DNA of 64,000 nucleotides from Jannaschia sp. S6380 (GTDB taxonomy: Bacteria > Pseudomonadota > Alphaproteobacteria > Rhodobacterales > Rhodobacteraceae). The DNA lies in contig NZ_JALKAS010000002.1 in the NCBI RefSeq assembly GCF_023015695.1, forward strand, positions 516,501 to 580,500. The letters are read 5' to 3'. Below the pieces are notes generated by a model that saw nothing but the letters and a program-made list of their open reading frames with translations, was not told the DNA's origin and searched no databases. The position numbers were made by a program, and so were the translations under genes. Shown here piece by piece: positions 19,940 to 30,194 of this stretch. Within the stretch, counting starts at the first letter, position 1. Every line of letters begins with the position of its first letter.

Positions 19940-21370
19940 ATGATCGCTGATCTGAACATCATCCTCCCCGAGGTCGTGCTCGCCGTCTACGCGATGGGGG
20001 CGCTGCTCGTGGCCGTCTATACCGGTCAGGACAAGCTCGCCCGGCCGCTGATCTGGCTCACCTCGCTGGTGCTGGCCATGACGGCTTTCTGGATCGCGGT
20101 CTCGCCCGAGGTGGGGACGGGGTTCAACGCGATGATCGTCAAGGACGGGTTCAGCCGCTTCGCGCAGGTCACGATCCTTCTGTCGGCGGCCATCGTCCTG
20201 CTGATGGGGCAGGACTACATGGAACGCGCCGGCCTGATGAAGTTCGAATATCCGCTGCTGATCACACTGTCGGTCATCGGCATGATGGTCATGGTCTCGG
20301 CCGGCAACCTGCTGACGCTCTACATGGGTCTGGAGTTGCAGTCGCTGTCGCTCTACGTGGTCGCGTCGATGCGGCGCGACAGCGTCAAGTCGACCGAGGC
20401 GGGGCTGAAATACTTCGTCCTCGGCGCGCTGTCGTCGGGCCTTCTGCTCTACGGCATCTCACTGACCTACGGCTATGCCGGGTCGACCGAGTTCGCCGCG
20501 GTCTACCTGGCCGCCACCGGCTCGACCTCGCTGGGCCTGCTGTTCGGCTTGGTCTTCATGATTTCGGGCCTGGCGTTCAAGATCAGCGCCGCGCCTTTTC
20601 ACATGTGGACGCCCGACGTCTATGAGGGCGCGCCGACGCCGGTCACCGCCTTCTTCGCCACCGCACCCAAGGTCGCGGCGCTGGGCATGTTCGCCCGAGT
20701 CACGCATGACGCGTTCGGTGGCGCGGTCGGCGACTGGCAGCAGATCCTGGTGGTACTGTCGGTGATGTCGATGTTCGTGGGCGCCATCGCCGCCATCGGC
20801 CAACGCGACATCAAGCGGCTGATGGCCTATTCCTCGATCGCGCATATGGGTTACGCCCTGATGGGTCTGGCGGCGGGTACGGTGGGCGGTGTGCAGGCCA
20901 TGCTGCTCTATACGGCGATCTACGTGGTGATGAATATCGGCACCTTCGCGTTCATCCTGTCGATGTCCCGCGAGGGGATGGAAGTGACGGACATCGCCTC
21001 ACTCAACCAGCTTTCGAAGGCACGGCCGGGGACGGCGCTGGCCATCCTCGTGTTGATGTTCAGCCTTGCGGGCATCCCGCCGATGGTCGGCTTCTTCGCC
21101 AAGCTCTACGTGCTGCAGGCGGCGGTCGATGCCGGGCTCGTCTGGTTGGCGATCCTGGGGGTCGTCGCGTCGGTGATCGGGGCATTCTACTATCTGCGGA
21201 TCGTGTATTTCATGTATTTCGGCGAAGGCGATCCCAAGCTGGACACTCATATGCCGGTGGCTCAGCTGGCGGCGCTCGTGGTCGCGGCCGGGATCATGGT
21301 CCTCGGCGTCGTGAACATGTTCGGTCTCGAGGGCATCGCCGCGGCCGCAGCAGCCACCCTTGTCAACTAG
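19940..21370 (+). CDS. nuoN: NADH-quinone oxidoreductase subunit N
   Basis: A 476-residue antiporter-like subunit (ND2 type), the last nuo gene. Signatures: [16 protein letters not shown] near residue 130, [20 protein letters not shown] near residue 218 and [19 protein letters not shown] near residue 291. The next gene probably begins inside its last codons. Confidence 0.97.
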   Translation: MIADLNIILPEVVLAVYAMGALLVAVYTGQDKLARPLIWLTSLVLAMTAFWIAVSPEVGTGFNAMIVKDGFSRFAQVTILLSAAIVLLMGQDYMERAGLMKFEYPLLITLSVIGMMVMVSAGNLLTLYMGLELQSLSLYVVASMRRDSVKSTEAGLKYFVLGALSSGLLLYGISLTYGYAGSTEFAAVYLAATGSTSLGLLFGLVFMISGLAFKISAAPFHMWTPDVYEGAPTPVTAFFATAPKVAALGMFARVTHDAFGGAVGDWQQILVVLSVMSMFVGAIAAIGQRDIKRLMAYSSIAHMGYALMGLAAGTVGGVQAMLLYTAIYVVMNIGTFAFILSMSREGMEVTDIASLNQLSKARPGTALAILVLMFSLAGIPPMVGFFAKLYVLQAAVDAGLVWLAILGVVASVIGAFYYLRIVYFMYFGEGDPKLDTHMPVAQLAALVVAAGIMVLGVVNMFGLEGIAAAAAATLVN

Positions 21371-22115
21371 TCCCGCGTCCGCCTCTCCCTGGCCCGAGGG
21401 GGTGGAGCGCGTCGTGCTGGACGAGATCGACAGCACGTCGGTCGAGGCGGCCCGCCGCGCGCCGGCGCAGCCCACATGGGTCATGGCACGTCGTCAGACC
21501 ACGCCCCGTGGACGCCGCGGGCGTGCTTGGAGGATGGCGCCTGGCAACTTCGCCGCCTCCTTGGTCTGGCGGCCACAGGACGATCCGGCGGCGATGGCGC
21601 TGCGCAGCTTCATCGCGTCGCTGGCCTTGTCCGACGCGCTGATCGAGTTGGGGGTGCGGGGGCTTTCGCTCAAATGGCCCAACGATGTCCTGCTGGAGGG
21701 GCGTAAGCTGGCCGGAATCCTGCTCGAATGCCCCCGTCCGGGACTGCTCGTCCTCGGCATCGGCGTGAACCTCGTCGCCGCGCCGCAGCCCGCCGAGGTA
21801 GAACCGGGCGCCGTGGCGCCCGTCTCGCTCTTGGAAGCGTCCGGCCTCCGCCTGGCCCCCGAGGCGCTGCTGGACCGTCTCGCTCCGGCCTTCGCCGCGC
21901 GCGAGGCGCTGTTTCGCGCCGAAGGGTTCCCCGCCATCCGCGCCGCGTGGCTGGATCGCGCCGCCGGGCGGGGGCAACAGGTCACGGCCCGCACCATGTC
22001 CGAGACGATCGCGGGGCGTTTCGAGGACGTGGATGCCGACGGCAGGCTCGTCCTTCGGACGCCGTCCGGGGTGCGGCGGATCGCGGCCGGCGACGTCTTC
22101 TTCGGAGGGACCTGA
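21360..22115 (+). CDS. birA: Biotin--[acetyl-CoA-carboxylase] ligase
   Basis: A 251-residue protein that activates biotin as biotinyl-AMP and attaches it to carboxyl carrier proteins. Motifs: [13 protein letters not shown], the substrate loop [12 protein letters not shown] and the core [20 protein letters not shown] near residue 103. There is no N-terminal helix-turn-helix, so it is the ligase-only form and not the BirA repressor. The start is uncertain: TTG at 21360 overlaps nuoN by 11 bases, and an internal GTG at about 21399 is possible. It overlaps coaX by 1 base. The unlinked pair nuo-birA-coaX-rnj is a common order in this family. Confidence 0.88.
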   Translation: MSTSPASASPWPEGVERVVLDEIDSTSVEAARRAPAQPTWVMARRQTTPRGRRGRAWRMAPGNFAASLVWRPQDDPAAMALRSFIASLALSDALIELGVRGLSLKWPNDVLLEGRKLAGILLECPRPGLLVLGIGVNLVAAPQPAEVEPGAVAPVSLLEASGLRLAPEALLDRLAPAFAAREALFRAEGFPAIRAAWLDRAAGRGQQVTARTMSETIAGRFEDVDADGRLVLRTPSGVRRIAAGDVFFGGT

Positions 22116-22888
22116 TGCTACTGACCATCGATTGCGGCAACACCAACACCGTCTTCGCCATCTGGGACGGCACCGCCTTCGCGGCCTCCTGGCGCTGCGC
22201 CACGCAGGCCACGCGGACGGCCGACGAATATTATACCTGGCTGCGCACCTTGATGGACCTGCACCGGATCGACGTGACGATCACCGATGTCATCGTGTCC
22301 TCGACCGTGCCGCGCGTCGTCTTCAACCTGCGCGTCCTCTGCGACCGCTATTTCGGCACGCGGCCTTACGTCGTCGGCAAGCCGGACACGCGGCTTCCGG
22401 TCGACGTGCGCGTCGATGCGGGCACGCAGGTCGGGCCGGACAGGCTTGTAAATACCGTCGCGGGGTGGGACAGGCACGGCGGCAACCTGATCGTCGTCGA
22501 TTTCGGCACCGCGACCACCTTCGACGTGGTCGACCATGACGGCGCCTATGTCGGCGGGGTGATCGCACCCGGCGTGAACCTCTCGCTGGAAGCCCTGCAT
22601 ATGGCCGCCGCGGCCCTGCCGCATGTCGACATCACGCAACCGCAGCGGGTGGTGGGAACCAACACCGTTACTTGCATGCAATCGGGCATCTTCTGGGGCT
22701 ACGTGGGCCTTATCAAGGAAGTGTCCGCCCGTATCCGCGCAGAGCGCGCGCGCACGATGAAAGTCGTGGCAACCGGGGGCCTCGCGCCCCTGTTCCAACA
22801 GGCCGAGACGCTGTTCGACGCCTATGACGATGACCTCACGATGCACGGCCTGACCGTCATCCACAGATACAACAAGGAAAACGCATGA
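22115..22888 (+). CDS. coaX: Type III pantothenate kinase
   Basis: A 257-residue ASKHA-fold kinase for the first step of CoA synthesis. Motifs: phosphate-1 LTIDCGNTNTVFAIWD at the N-terminus, GPDRLVNTVAG in the middle, phosphate-2 VVDFGTATTFDVVD, and the adenosine site KVVATGGLAPLF. The ATG at 22115 follows a TTCGGAGGGACC site; the frame is open upstream only as birA's shadow. It overlaps birA by 1 base and rnj by 4. Confidence 0.94.
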   Translation: MLLTIDCGNTNTVFAIWDGTAFAASWRCATQATRTADEYYTWLRTLMDLHRIDVTITDVIVSSTVPRVVFNLRVLCDRYFGTRPYVVGKPDTRLPVDVRVDAGTQVGPDRLVNTVAGWDRHGGNLIVVDFGTATTFDVVDHDGAYVGGVIAPGVNLSLEALHMAAAALPHVDITQPQRVVGTNTVTCMQSGIFWGYVGLIKEVSARIRAERARTMKVVATGGLAPLFQQAETLFDAYDDDLTMHGLTVIHRYNKENA

Positions 22889-24564
22889 GCGCCAAGCGCG
22901 AGCGGTTGATCTACCTCCCCCTGGGCGGGGCGGGCGAGATCGGAATGAACGCCTATGTCTACGGCTACGGCCCCGAGGGAAAGGAACGCCTGATCCTCGT
23001 CGATCTCGGGATTGCCTTCCCGGACATGGACACCACCCCCGGCGTGGACATCATCCTGCCGGACATCTCATGGCTGCTGGCCAACCTGAACCGGCTGGAA
23101 GCGGTGTTCATCACCCATGGCCACGAAGACCACCTGGGGGGTGTCGGCCACCTTTATCCACAACTGAAGAAGCCGATCCACGCGCGCAAGTTCACCGCGA
23201 ACCTCGCCCGTCGCAAGCTGCAGGAGAAGGGTCAGGACCCGAAGGCCGTCGTGACCGCCGAACCCTTCCCCGCCATGATCGACGCCGGCCCCTTCAAGGT
23301 GGGCTTTCTGCCGGTGTCCCACTCGATCCCGGAATCGGGCGCGCTTGTGATCGACACGCCGGCCGGCCGCATCATCCATACCGGCGACTTCAAGATCGAC
23401 CGCGCGCCGGTCGTGGGCGAGGCGTTCGACGCCGACCTCTGGGCCGAGGCGTCGAAGCCCGGCGTTCGTGCGCTCGTCTGCGATTCCACCAACGTGTTCT
23501 CCAAGCACGAAGGCCGGTCGGAATCCGAAGTCGCGCCGAACCTGATCCCGCTGGTGGCCTCCGCCAAGGGCATGTTTGTCGCCACGACCTTCGCGTCGAA
23601 CGTCGCGCGCCTGAAGTCGCTGGCCGATGCCGGCGTCGCGGCGGGCCGCTCGATCTGCCTGATGGGCCGGGCCATGCGCCGCATGACCGAAGCCGCGGTC
23701 GAGGAGGGGATCCTAACCGACTTCCCCCGGACCATATCGCCCGAGGACGCGGCCAGCCTGCCGCGCGAGAACCTGATGCTGATCGTCACCGGCAGCCAAG
23801 GGGAGCGCCGCGCCGCCTCCGCGCAACTCAGCCGTGGCAAGTATTTCGGGATGGAGCTGAAGGACGGCGACACGTTCCTCTTCTCCTCCAAGACGATCCC
23901 CGGAAACGAGAAGGACGTCGCCCGGATCATGAACAACCTGTCCGAACTGGGCGTGGATGTCGTGACCGACGAGGATGGCCTCTACCACGTTTCGGGCCAT
24001 GCCAATCGCCCGGACCTGGAGACCGTGCACCGCATCGTCGATCCGCAGATCGTCATCCCGATGCATGGCGAACACCGCCACCTGCGCGAACATGCCAAGC
24101 TCGCCGAAGCCACGGGCCGGATCGGTGTGGTCGCACCGAACGGAACCATGCTGGAGCTGTCGGGCAACCAGCCGAAGGTTGTCGACCATGTCGAGACCGG
24201 GCGCACCTATCTCGACGGCTCGGCCCTGGTCGGGCAGTTCGACGGGGTGGTGCGCGATCGCATCCGCATGGCGCTGAACGGCCATGTGGTGGTGGCCGTC
24301 ATGGTCGACGACGATGACCAGATCCTGGAGGATACCTGGGTCGACATTCGCGGCCTGCCCGAACTCGCGCGCGGCTCCGCCTCCCTCGCGTCGATGATGG
24401 AGGAGCATCTGGCCGGCCAGTTGGCCCGCGCCGATACGCGCACGGCCGGTGATGACGAAAAGCTGGAGGATCTGATCGTGAAGGGCGTCCGAAAGGTGGC
24501 CCAGGACGAGGTCGGAAAACGACCCGAGGTCACGGTACTCATCACGCGCCTGACTGCGGAATGA
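22885..24564 (+). CDS. rnj: Ribonuclease J
   Basis: A 559-residue metallo-beta-lactamase/beta-CASP RNase that processes and degrades RNA (endonuclease and 5'-to-3' exonuclease). The metal site is FITHGHEDHLGG (His78, His80, Asp82, His83), with VSHSIPESGAL and HTGDFKID further on. The beta-CASP part has TGSQGERRA and the late IPMHGEHRHL. The length is normal for RNase J. Its start overlaps coaX by 4 bases, and a strong UUCG hairpin follows 160 bases later. Confidence 0.95.
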   Translation: MSAKRERLIYLPLGGAGEIGMNAYVYGYGPEGKERLILVDLGIAFPDMDTTPGVDIILPDISWLLANLNRLEAVFITHGHEDHLGGVGHLYPQLKKPIHARKFTANLARRKLQEKGQDPKAVVTAEPFPAMIDAGPFKVGFLPVSHSIPESGALVIDTPAGRIIHTGDFKIDRAPVVGEAFDADLWAEASKPGVRALVCDSTNVFSKHEGRSESEVAPNLIPLVASAKGMFVATTFASNVARLKSLADAGVAAGRSICLMGRAMRRMTEAAVEEGILTDFPRTISPEDAASLPRENLMLIVTGSQGERRAASAQLSRGKYFGMELKDGDTFLFSSKTIPGNEKDVARIMNNLSELGVDVVTDEDGLYHVSGHANRPDLETVHRIVDPQIVIPMHGEHRHLREHAKLAEATGRIGVVAPNGTMLELSGNQPKVVDHVETGRTYLDGSALVGQFDGVVRDRIRMALNGHVVVAVMVDDDDQILEDTWVDIRGLPELARGSASLASMMEEHLAGQLARADTRTAGDDEKLEDLIVKGVRKVAQDEVGKRPEVTVLITRLTAE

Positions 24565-24724
24565 CCGAATGACCACGACGTGGCGTCAACCGGAGAATTC
24601 TCGGGAACCGTGTTGAATCACAAGTGGTTGGGTCGTGGATACCGTGACCGTTCCGGCCGACCCCATGCGGGTTTTTGTTTGCCGGTCAGGGGCGGAGGTC
24701 GGCATTTCGCGGCCTGACGGCATC

Positions 24725-24753
24725 GGGCCGGTCCCTTCGGGGGCCGGCCCTTT
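24725..24753 (+). terminator. Rho-independent terminator after rnj
   Basis: An 11-base stem GGGCCGGTCCC / GGGGCCGGCCC (one G-U pair) closes a TTCG tetraloop with a C-G closing pair and is followed by TTT. It is oriented for plus-strand transcripts; the reverse strand has no T run. It lies between the convergent rnj and formate dehydrogenase genes. Confidence 0.75.
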
Positions 24754-24766
24754 CTGATCGATGCGC

Positions 24767-27526
24767 CTATTCCGCCGCGACGGGACTGGCGGGTTCGACC
24801 TTTACGGCCGAGAACTTGAATTCCGGGATCTTGCCGAACGGGTCGAGCGCCGGGTTCGTCAGAAGGTTCGCCGCCGCCTCGACATAGGCGAAGGGCAGGA
24901 ACACCATGTCCGGCGCGATCGCCCGGTCCGCCCGTGCCATCAAGGTCACCGTGCCCCGCCGCGTCGTCAGGCGCACATGCCCGCCCGGTGCCACGCCCAT
25001 CCGCCGCAAGGTGGCCGGGTGCAGCGAGCAATTCGCCTCCGGCTCCACCGCATCCAAGACCCTGGACCGCCGCGTCATCGACCCGGTGTGCCAATGCTCC
25101 AACTGCCGCCCCGTTGTCAGGATCATCGGATAGTCCGCATCCGGCACCTCGTCGGGCGGAACCACGTCGGCGGGCGTAAACTTCGCGCGCCCCTCGGGCC
25201 TCGGGAACCGGTCGCCGAACACGATCGGCTGGCCCGGATCCTCGGGCGAGAGCGACGGATAGGTCACCGCGCCCTCGCGCTCCAGCCGGTCCCAGGTGAT
25301 GTTGTCGAGCGACGGCATGACCTGCTTCATCTCGGCGAAGACGTGCTTCGGATGGGCATAGCGCCAGTCGAGGCCGCAGCGCCAGGCCAGCTCCGCCGTG
25401 ATCCGCCAATCTTCCCGCGCGTCGCCCGGCGGCGGCACGGCGGGGCGCCCCATCTGCACCTGCCGGTTGGTGTTGGTCACCGTCCCCGTCTTCTCCGCAA
25501 AGGCCGCGGCGGGCAGGATCACGTCAGCGTAATTCGCCGTCTCGGTCAGAAAGATGTCCTGCACCACCAGATGATCCAACGCCGCCAATGCCTCGCGCGC
25601 GTGGTCCACATCCGGGTCCGACATGGCCGGGTTCTCGCCCAGGATGTACATCGCCCGGATGTCGCCCGCATGGACGGCGTCCAGGATCTCCGTCACCGTC
25701 AGGCCCTTCTCGGCCAGCGGCTCGGACCCCCAGAGCGCCGCGTATTTCGCCCGCACGTCGTCCGACAGGACGCTGGCGTAGTCCGGCAGGAACATCGGGA
25801 TCAGCCCCGCATCCGACGCGCCCTGCACGTTGTTCTGCCCGCGCAGCGGATGCAGGCCCGATCCCGGACGCCCGATCTGGCCCGTCATCAGGGCAAGGCT
25901 GATCAGACAGCGCGAATTGTCCGTCCCGTGGATATGCTGGCTGATCCCCATGCCCCAGAAGATCATCGCGGATTTCGCGCCCGCGAAGGTCCGCGCGACG
26001 TCGCGCACGACATCCGCCGGGATCCCGGTCAGCCCCTCGACCGTCTCGGGCGCGAAGCCACGCAGATGTTCGCGCTGCGCCGCCCAGTTCTCGGTCATCG
26101 CCTCGATATATTGCCGGTCGGTCAGGCCCTCCTCGGCGATCACGTGCATGATCGAATTGAGCAGCGCCACGTCCGCCCCCGGCCGGAATTGCAGCATGTG
26201 GCTGGCATGCCGCCGCAGGCCCACGCCGCGAGGGTCCATCACGATCAGCTTGCCGCCGCGCTTGGCGAACTGCTTGAAGTAGGTCGCGGCGACGGGATGG
26301 TTCTCGACCGGGTTGGCGCCGATGACGATGGCGACGTCGGCATTCTCGATCTCGTTGAAGGTCGCGGTGACGGCGCCCGATCCGACGTTCTCCAGAAGGG
26401 CCGCGACTGACGAGGCGTGGCAGAGCCGCGTGCAGTGGTCGACGTTGTTGTGCCCGAAGCCCTGCCGGATGAACTTCTGGAACAGGTACGCCTCCTCGTT
26501 CGAACACTTGGCCGACCCGAACCCGGCCACTTCGCGCCCCCGGCCGCGCAATCCGCCCGCCGCCACGTCCAGCGCCTCGTCCCAGCTCGCCTCGCGGAAC
26601 ACATTGCCCCAATCGCCCGGATCGACGTTCAACCCTTTCGGCGGCGCGTCCTCGCGGCGGATCAACGGCACGGTCAGGCGGTGCGGGTGGTGGATGTAGT
26701 CGAACCCGAACCGCCCCTTGACGCAAAGCCGCCCCTCGTTCGCCGGTCCGTCGATCCCGTCCACCTTGACGATGCGGTCGCCCTTCGCCTTCAGCGACAC
26801 TTGGCACCCCACGCCGCAGAACGGGCAGATGCTCTTCGTTTCCCGGTCCCAATCGGCGCTGTCGCCAACTTGCGCGGCGTCCACCATCGTCGCCGGCATC
26901 AGCGCCCCCGTCGGACAGGCCTGCACGCATTCGCCGCAGGCGACGCAGGTGCTCTCGCCCATCGGGTCGTCGAAATCGAAGACGGGATAGGCGTCGTGCC
27001 CCCGGCCCGCCATGCCGATCACGTCGTTGACCTGCACCTCGCGACAGGCCCGCACGCAGAGGCCGCACTGGATGCAGGCATCCAGGTTGACCCGCATCGC
27101 GACATGGCTGTCGTCCAGAAGCGGGATGCGCCCGGCCTCCAGCGTCGGCAGGCGGCTTTCGCCCGCGCCGACCGCATCGGCCATGTCCCACAGATGCGAC
27201 GACCGGTCATGCGCCGCGTCCCGCTCCGGCTGGTCGGCCAGAAGCATCTCGACCACCATCTTGCGCGCGCCCTTCGCCTGCGCGCTGTCGGTCGTGACCA
27301 CCATGCCCTCGGCCGGTTCGCGGATGCAGGACGCGGCCAGCACGCGCTCCCCCTCGATCTCCACCATGCAGGCGCGGCAATTGCCGTCGGGGCGATAGCC
27401 CGGCGCCGGCTTGTGACACAGATGCGGGATCACCAGGCCGCGCCCGTTCGCCACCTCCCAGATCGTCTGGCCGGGCTGCGCCGCGACCGTCTCGCCGTCG
27501 AGCGTGAATGTGATCGCGTCGGACAT
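24767..27526 (-). CDS. fdhA: Formate dehydrogenase alpha subunit (molybdopterin, NuoG-like N-terminus), orphan
   Basis: A 919-residue cytoplasmic molybdenum/tungsten-type formate dehydrogenase. In order: [2Fe-2S] domain with Cys37, 50, 53 and 67; ferredoxin clusters CIQCGLCVRACREV and CVACGECVQACPTGA; the [4Fe-4S] site CPFCGVGC; and Cys in NVDHCTRLCHASS as the likely Mo ligand (no selenocysteine). The NuoG-type His-Cys cluster expected after the [2Fe-2S] domain is missing: that stretch reads DQPERDAAHDRSSHLWDMAD. No beta, gamma or delta subunit and no fdhD lie nearby, so its electron partner is encoded elsewhere. A GGAGGC ribosome site precedes the ATG. Confidence 0.88.
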   Translation of the reverse strand: MSDAITFTLDGETVAAQPGQTIWEVANGRGLVIPHLCHKPAPGYRPDGNCRACMVEIEGERVLAASCIREPAEGMVVTTDSAQAKGARKMVVEMLLADQPERDAAHDRSSHLWDMADAVGAGESRLPTLEAGRIPLLDDSHVAMRVNLDACIQCGLCVRACREVQVNDVIGMAGRGHDAYPVFDFDDPMGESTCVACGECVQACPTGALMPATMVDAAQVGDSADWDRETKSICPFCGVGCQVSLKAKGDRIVKVDGIDGPANEGRLCVKGRFGFDYIHHPHRLTVPLIRREDAPPKGLNVDPGDWGNVFREASWDEALDVAAGGLRGRGREVAGFGSAKCSNEEAYLFQKFIRQGFGHNNVDHCTRLCHASSVAALLENVGSGAVTATFNEIENADVAIVIGANPVENHPVAATYFKQFAKRGGKLIVMDPRGVGLRRHASHMLQFRPGADVALLNSIMHVIAEEGLTDRQYIEAMTENWAAQREHLRGFAPETVEGLTGIPADVVRDVARTFAGAKSAMIFWGMGISQHIHGTDNSRCLISLALMTGQIGRPGSGLHPLRGQNNVQGASDAGLIPMFLPDYASVLSDDVRAKYAALWGSEPLAEKGLTVTEILDAVHAGDIRAMYILGENPAMSDPDVDHAREALAALDHLVVQDIFLTETANYADVILPAAAFAEKTGTVTNTNRQVQMGRPAVPPPGDAREDWRITAELAWRCGLDWRYAHPKHVFAEMKQVMPSLDNITWDRLEREGAVTYPSLSPEDPGQPIVFGDRFPRPEGRAKFTPADVVPPDEVPDADYPMILTTGRQLEHWHTGSMTRRSRVLDAVEPEANCSLHPATLRRMGVAPGGHVRLTTRRGTVTLMARADRAIAPDMVFLPFAYVEAAANLLTNPALDPFGKIPEFKFSAVKVEPASPVAAE

Positions 27527-27648
27527 GCGTGCCTCCGTTTCGCCGAAGACTAGAACCCCGGGCGCCCGTCCGAAAGCCCGCCCGCGACGCCGCGCGGGCG
27601 CGAAACGACGATCCGTTTCTCCGCTTCGAAAATATCCCGTGGGGGCGG

Positions 27649-27662
27649 AGGGCCGGGGCCCT
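27649..27662. repeat. GC-rich inverted repeat downstream of the SDR gene
   Basis: AGGGCC-GG-GGCCCT lies in the 145-base gap between fdhA and the SDR gene. Read on the minus strand it is followed 17 bases later by ATATTTTCG, so it may help end the minus-strand stress operon. The T run is weak and distant. Confidence 0.3.
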
Positions 27663-27671
27663 GCGCCGATC

Positions 27672-28412
27672 TCAGCCCGTGCGCGCCATCATCCCGTACC
27701 AGAGCCAGTCCGGCAGGAATTGCCCGCCGCGGAACAGCAAGGAAAACACCGTCGGAAAGCTGAGCTTGAAGCGGTCGGTGCACATCAACTCGAACATCTG
27801 CTGGGCCGCCGCCTCGGGCGTCATCAGGAACGGCATGTCGAAATCGTTCTTCTCGGTCAGCCGGGTCTCGATGAAGCCGGGATTGGCCACCTGCACCGTC
27901 ACGCCGGTCTTGCGCAGGTCCGCGTGCATTCCTTCGGCCAACCACATCACGCCGGCCTTCGACGCGCCGTAGCCCGTCGCCCCCGGCAGGCCGCGGAACC
28001 CCGACAACGATCCGGTCAGCACGATGTGGCCCTCGTCCCGCGCCACCATGTCGCCGATCACCGCGCCGACCGCGCGGGCCGCACCGGTGAAATTGACGTC
28101 GCACATCGCCTCGACCTGTTCGGCGTTCCAATCCTGCGCCGCCTGCGGCCAGTACACGCCCGCCAGGAACACCATCCCGTCGATCCGGCCCGCCGCCTTC
28201 GCCGCCGCCTCGACCGACGCGCGGTCGGACACGTCGCAGGGCACCACCTCCGACCGGCCCGGCAGACCCGCGGCCACTTTCGCCAGCTTGTCCTCGGACC
28301 GCGCCGAGAGGATCACGACCGCGCCCGCCGCCGAGAGCTTGCGCGCCAGCGCCGCGCCCAGCCCCTCCGAGGCGCCGACCAGCCAATACCGCTTTCCCGT
28401 CCAGTCACGCAT
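27672..28412 (-). CDS. Short-chain dehydrogenase/reductase, last gene of the RpoE-type stress operon
   Basis: A 246-residue Rossmann-fold oxidoreductase. The cofactor motif is GASEGLGAALA near residue 13, the active site TGSLSGFRGLPGATGYGASK (Ser, Tyr-x3-Lys) near residues 132-151, and NPGFIETRLT follows. The substrate is unknown. Its first bases overlap the DUF3833 gene by 8. The order of this operon matches the RSP_1087-1091 type cluster of Rhodobacter sphaeroides, which I recall as sigma-E controlled. Confidence 0.85.
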   Translation of the reverse strand: MRDWTGKRYWLVGASEGLGAALARKLSAAGAVVILSARSEDKLAKVAAGLPGRSEVVPCDVSDRASVEAAAKAAGRIDGMVFLAGVYWPQAAQDWNAEQVEAMCDVNFTGAARAVGAVIGDMVARDEGHIVLTGSLSGFRGLPGATGYGASKAGVMWLAEGMHADLRKTGVTVQVANPGFIETRLTEKNDFDMPFLMTPEAAAQQMFELMCTDRFKLSFPTVFSLLFRGGQFLPDWLWYGMMARTG

Positions 28413-28974
28413 CCTCGTCCTCCTCGGGGCGCATCACGCAAAACAACTCCGCCACCATGATCCCGTATTTTCGGAACTGGCTGCGGTTCAGGATCGTGCC
28501 ATCCTGTTGAAGGTACATCCAATCGACCGCATCCAGGACATGGCCGCCATTCTCCTTCGGCAGGCGGATCTGGTAGGTCAGCCGAAGCGCATTCCCGGCA
28601 AGCTGGCCGTGGCCGGCCTCGGGCACGTCGTCGGCCTCGGCGCGCAAGGATCCGTCCTGACCGATGGTCAGCCGCCACTGACGGGTTTGCGTGCTGCCGT
28701 CATCATAGGTGAAGTTCTCGTCCATGATGCCGTTTGGTCCGTTCCAGCTCGTGTGCATCCTCGCCTTGAAACGCGAAGAGACGCGTCCCAGCGGCCCGAA
28801 GATCGTCCCGGTGCAATCCATGGGGCCAGACAACCGGGTCGGCAGGTCGAAAGCCGGTTGCAGCGCACGGTGATCGCGCACCTTCTGCGACGGAAACCCC
28901 GCGACCCGCTGCACGAGCACGAGGCCGAGAAGCGTGGCGAGAACCCCGAGCGCGAACGAAAGCAGAAGGGTCAT
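28405..28974 (-). CDS. DUF3833 family protein
   Basis: A 189-residue protein with one N-terminal hydrophobic segment (MTLLLSFALGVLATLLGLVL), then a lipocalin-like beta-rich part with PMDCTGTIFGPLGRVSSRFK, FTYDDGSTQTRQWRLTIGQD and WMYLQQDGTILNRSQFRKYG. These fit DUF3833, which has no known function. It lies within an overlapping operon (4 bases with the MFS gene, 8 with the SDR), so it is coexpressed with the lipid-modifying-type oxidoreductase upstream. Confidence 0.8.
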   Translation of the reverse strand: MTLLLSFALGVLATLLGLVLVQRVAGFPSQKVRDHRALQPAFDLPTRLSGPMDCTGTIFGPLGRVSSRFKARMHTSWNGPNGIMDENFTYDDGSTQTRQWRLTIGQDGSLRAEADDVPEAGHGQLAGNALRLTYQIRLPKENGGHVLDAVDWMYLQQDGTILNRSQFRKYGIMVAELFCVMRPEEDEDA

Positions 28975-30194
28975 CGGTGAACCTCGGGCCCGGTGCGGGC
29001 AAGCAGGATGAGCGCGAACGCCTTCAGCAGGAGCGGCAAACCCGCATAAAGCGCTGTAAGGGACCAAAGCGCGACCGCTCCGTTCGGTTCCCCGGGTTGG
29101 AATCCGGCCAGTTGCAGCGCCGGGAACAGCAGAATGGCCGCCAGCGCCAGCGTCGCCTTGTTGACGAAGGACCACAGCCCGAACCCGTCGGCCGCCGACG
29201 GCGCGATCGTCGCCATCCGCCGCGCGAACAGTGCCGGCAGCAGCGTCAGGTCGGCCCCCACGGCGGCGCCCGATGCGATGCAGACCACCGCGAACGGCCA
29301 GAGATCGCCCGCCCCCAGCGGCAGCGCGAAGGCGAAGGATGCAAGCGCCAGCGCCATGCCCATCATCAGGGCGCGGCGTGTCCCCCAGCGCGCCGCCGCC
29401 CGTGCCCAGAGCGGTGCGGCGAGCGCGGCCGACAGGAAGAACGTCAGCAGAAGGACGCCTTCCCATCCCGGTGCGGCCAGCCGGTCGGACACATAGAACA
29501 GGAAAAGCGTCGAGGTGACCGCCACCGGCGTCGCGTTGACCAGCGCGATCAACAGCAGGCGGCGCGCCGTCCCGTCGCGCAGCACCGCCCGCAGGCCGCC
29601 GGTGGCCGGTGGTGCCCCCGCGGCGGACCATTCCGGCGTCATCGCCGCCAGCGCCGCCAGCGCGGCCAGCGCGAAGAGCCCGGCGTAGATCGTGAACGGC
29701 TGCCCGGTCGCGGCAAGGATTGACGGTAGGGCCGCCGCCAGGCAGACGCCGAGTAGCGCCCCTGTTTCGCGCCACGACGCCACCCGCAGGTGGCCGTCGG
29801 TCACCGCGCCGGCCTTGGCGACGCCCTGCGCGTAGAAGCAGATCGTCAGGAAGGAGAATGTCGAGAACAGCGCCGCGAGCGACAGGGCGAACCACCAGAC
29901 CGCCGGCAGTTGCGGGGGCACGGCGAACAGCATCGCCATCGCCCCGGCCATGATCACGCCTGCGCACCAGACCATCAGCCCGCGTCGTGCGCGCGTCGTC
30001 TCGGCCAAGCGGCCCAGCAGCGGGTCCTGAACCACGTCGATCAGGCGCAGCACGAACAGCGCGACCGAAAGCTGCCGGAGGGTCACGCCATAGGTATCGA
30101 CGTAGAACTTGGGTGCATGGATGTAGATCGGAAGGCCGGCCGCCGCCAGGACGCCGGCGAAGACCGCGTATCGCGGCAGGCCGGCAAGCGTCAC
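28971..30194 (-). CDS. MFS transporter (GPH/MelB-like)
   Basis: A 407-residue membrane protein with about 12 spans. Features of the glycoside-pentoside-hexuronide symporter class are visible: FVLRLIDVVQDPLLGRLAE near residue 47 and SWRETGALLGVCLAAALP near the middle. I start it at GTG 30194, which overlaps the DUF1365 stop as GTGA; the upstream open frame is a shadow. In this operon it may move a lipid-derived or signalling molecule rather than a sugar, but that is inference. Confidence 0.8.
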   Translation of the reverse strand: MTLAGLPRYAVFAGVLAAAGLPIYIHAPKFYVDTYGVTLRQLSVALFVLRLIDVVQDPLLGRLAETTRARRGLMVWCAGVIMAGAMAMLFAVPPQLPAVWWFALSLAALFSTFSFLTICFYAQGVAKAGAVTDGHLRVASWRETGALLGVCLAAALPSILAATGQPFTIYAGLFALAALAALAAMTPEWSAAGAPPATGGLRAVLRDGTARRLLLIALVNATPVAVTSTLFLFYVSDRLAAPGWEGVLLLTFFLSAALAAPLWARAAARWGTRRALMMGMALALASFAFALPLGAGDLWPFAVVCIASGAAVGADLTLLPALFARRMATIAPSAADGFGLWSFVNKATLALAAILLFPALQLAGFQPGEPNGAVALWSLTALYAGLPLLLKAFALILLARTGPEVHR

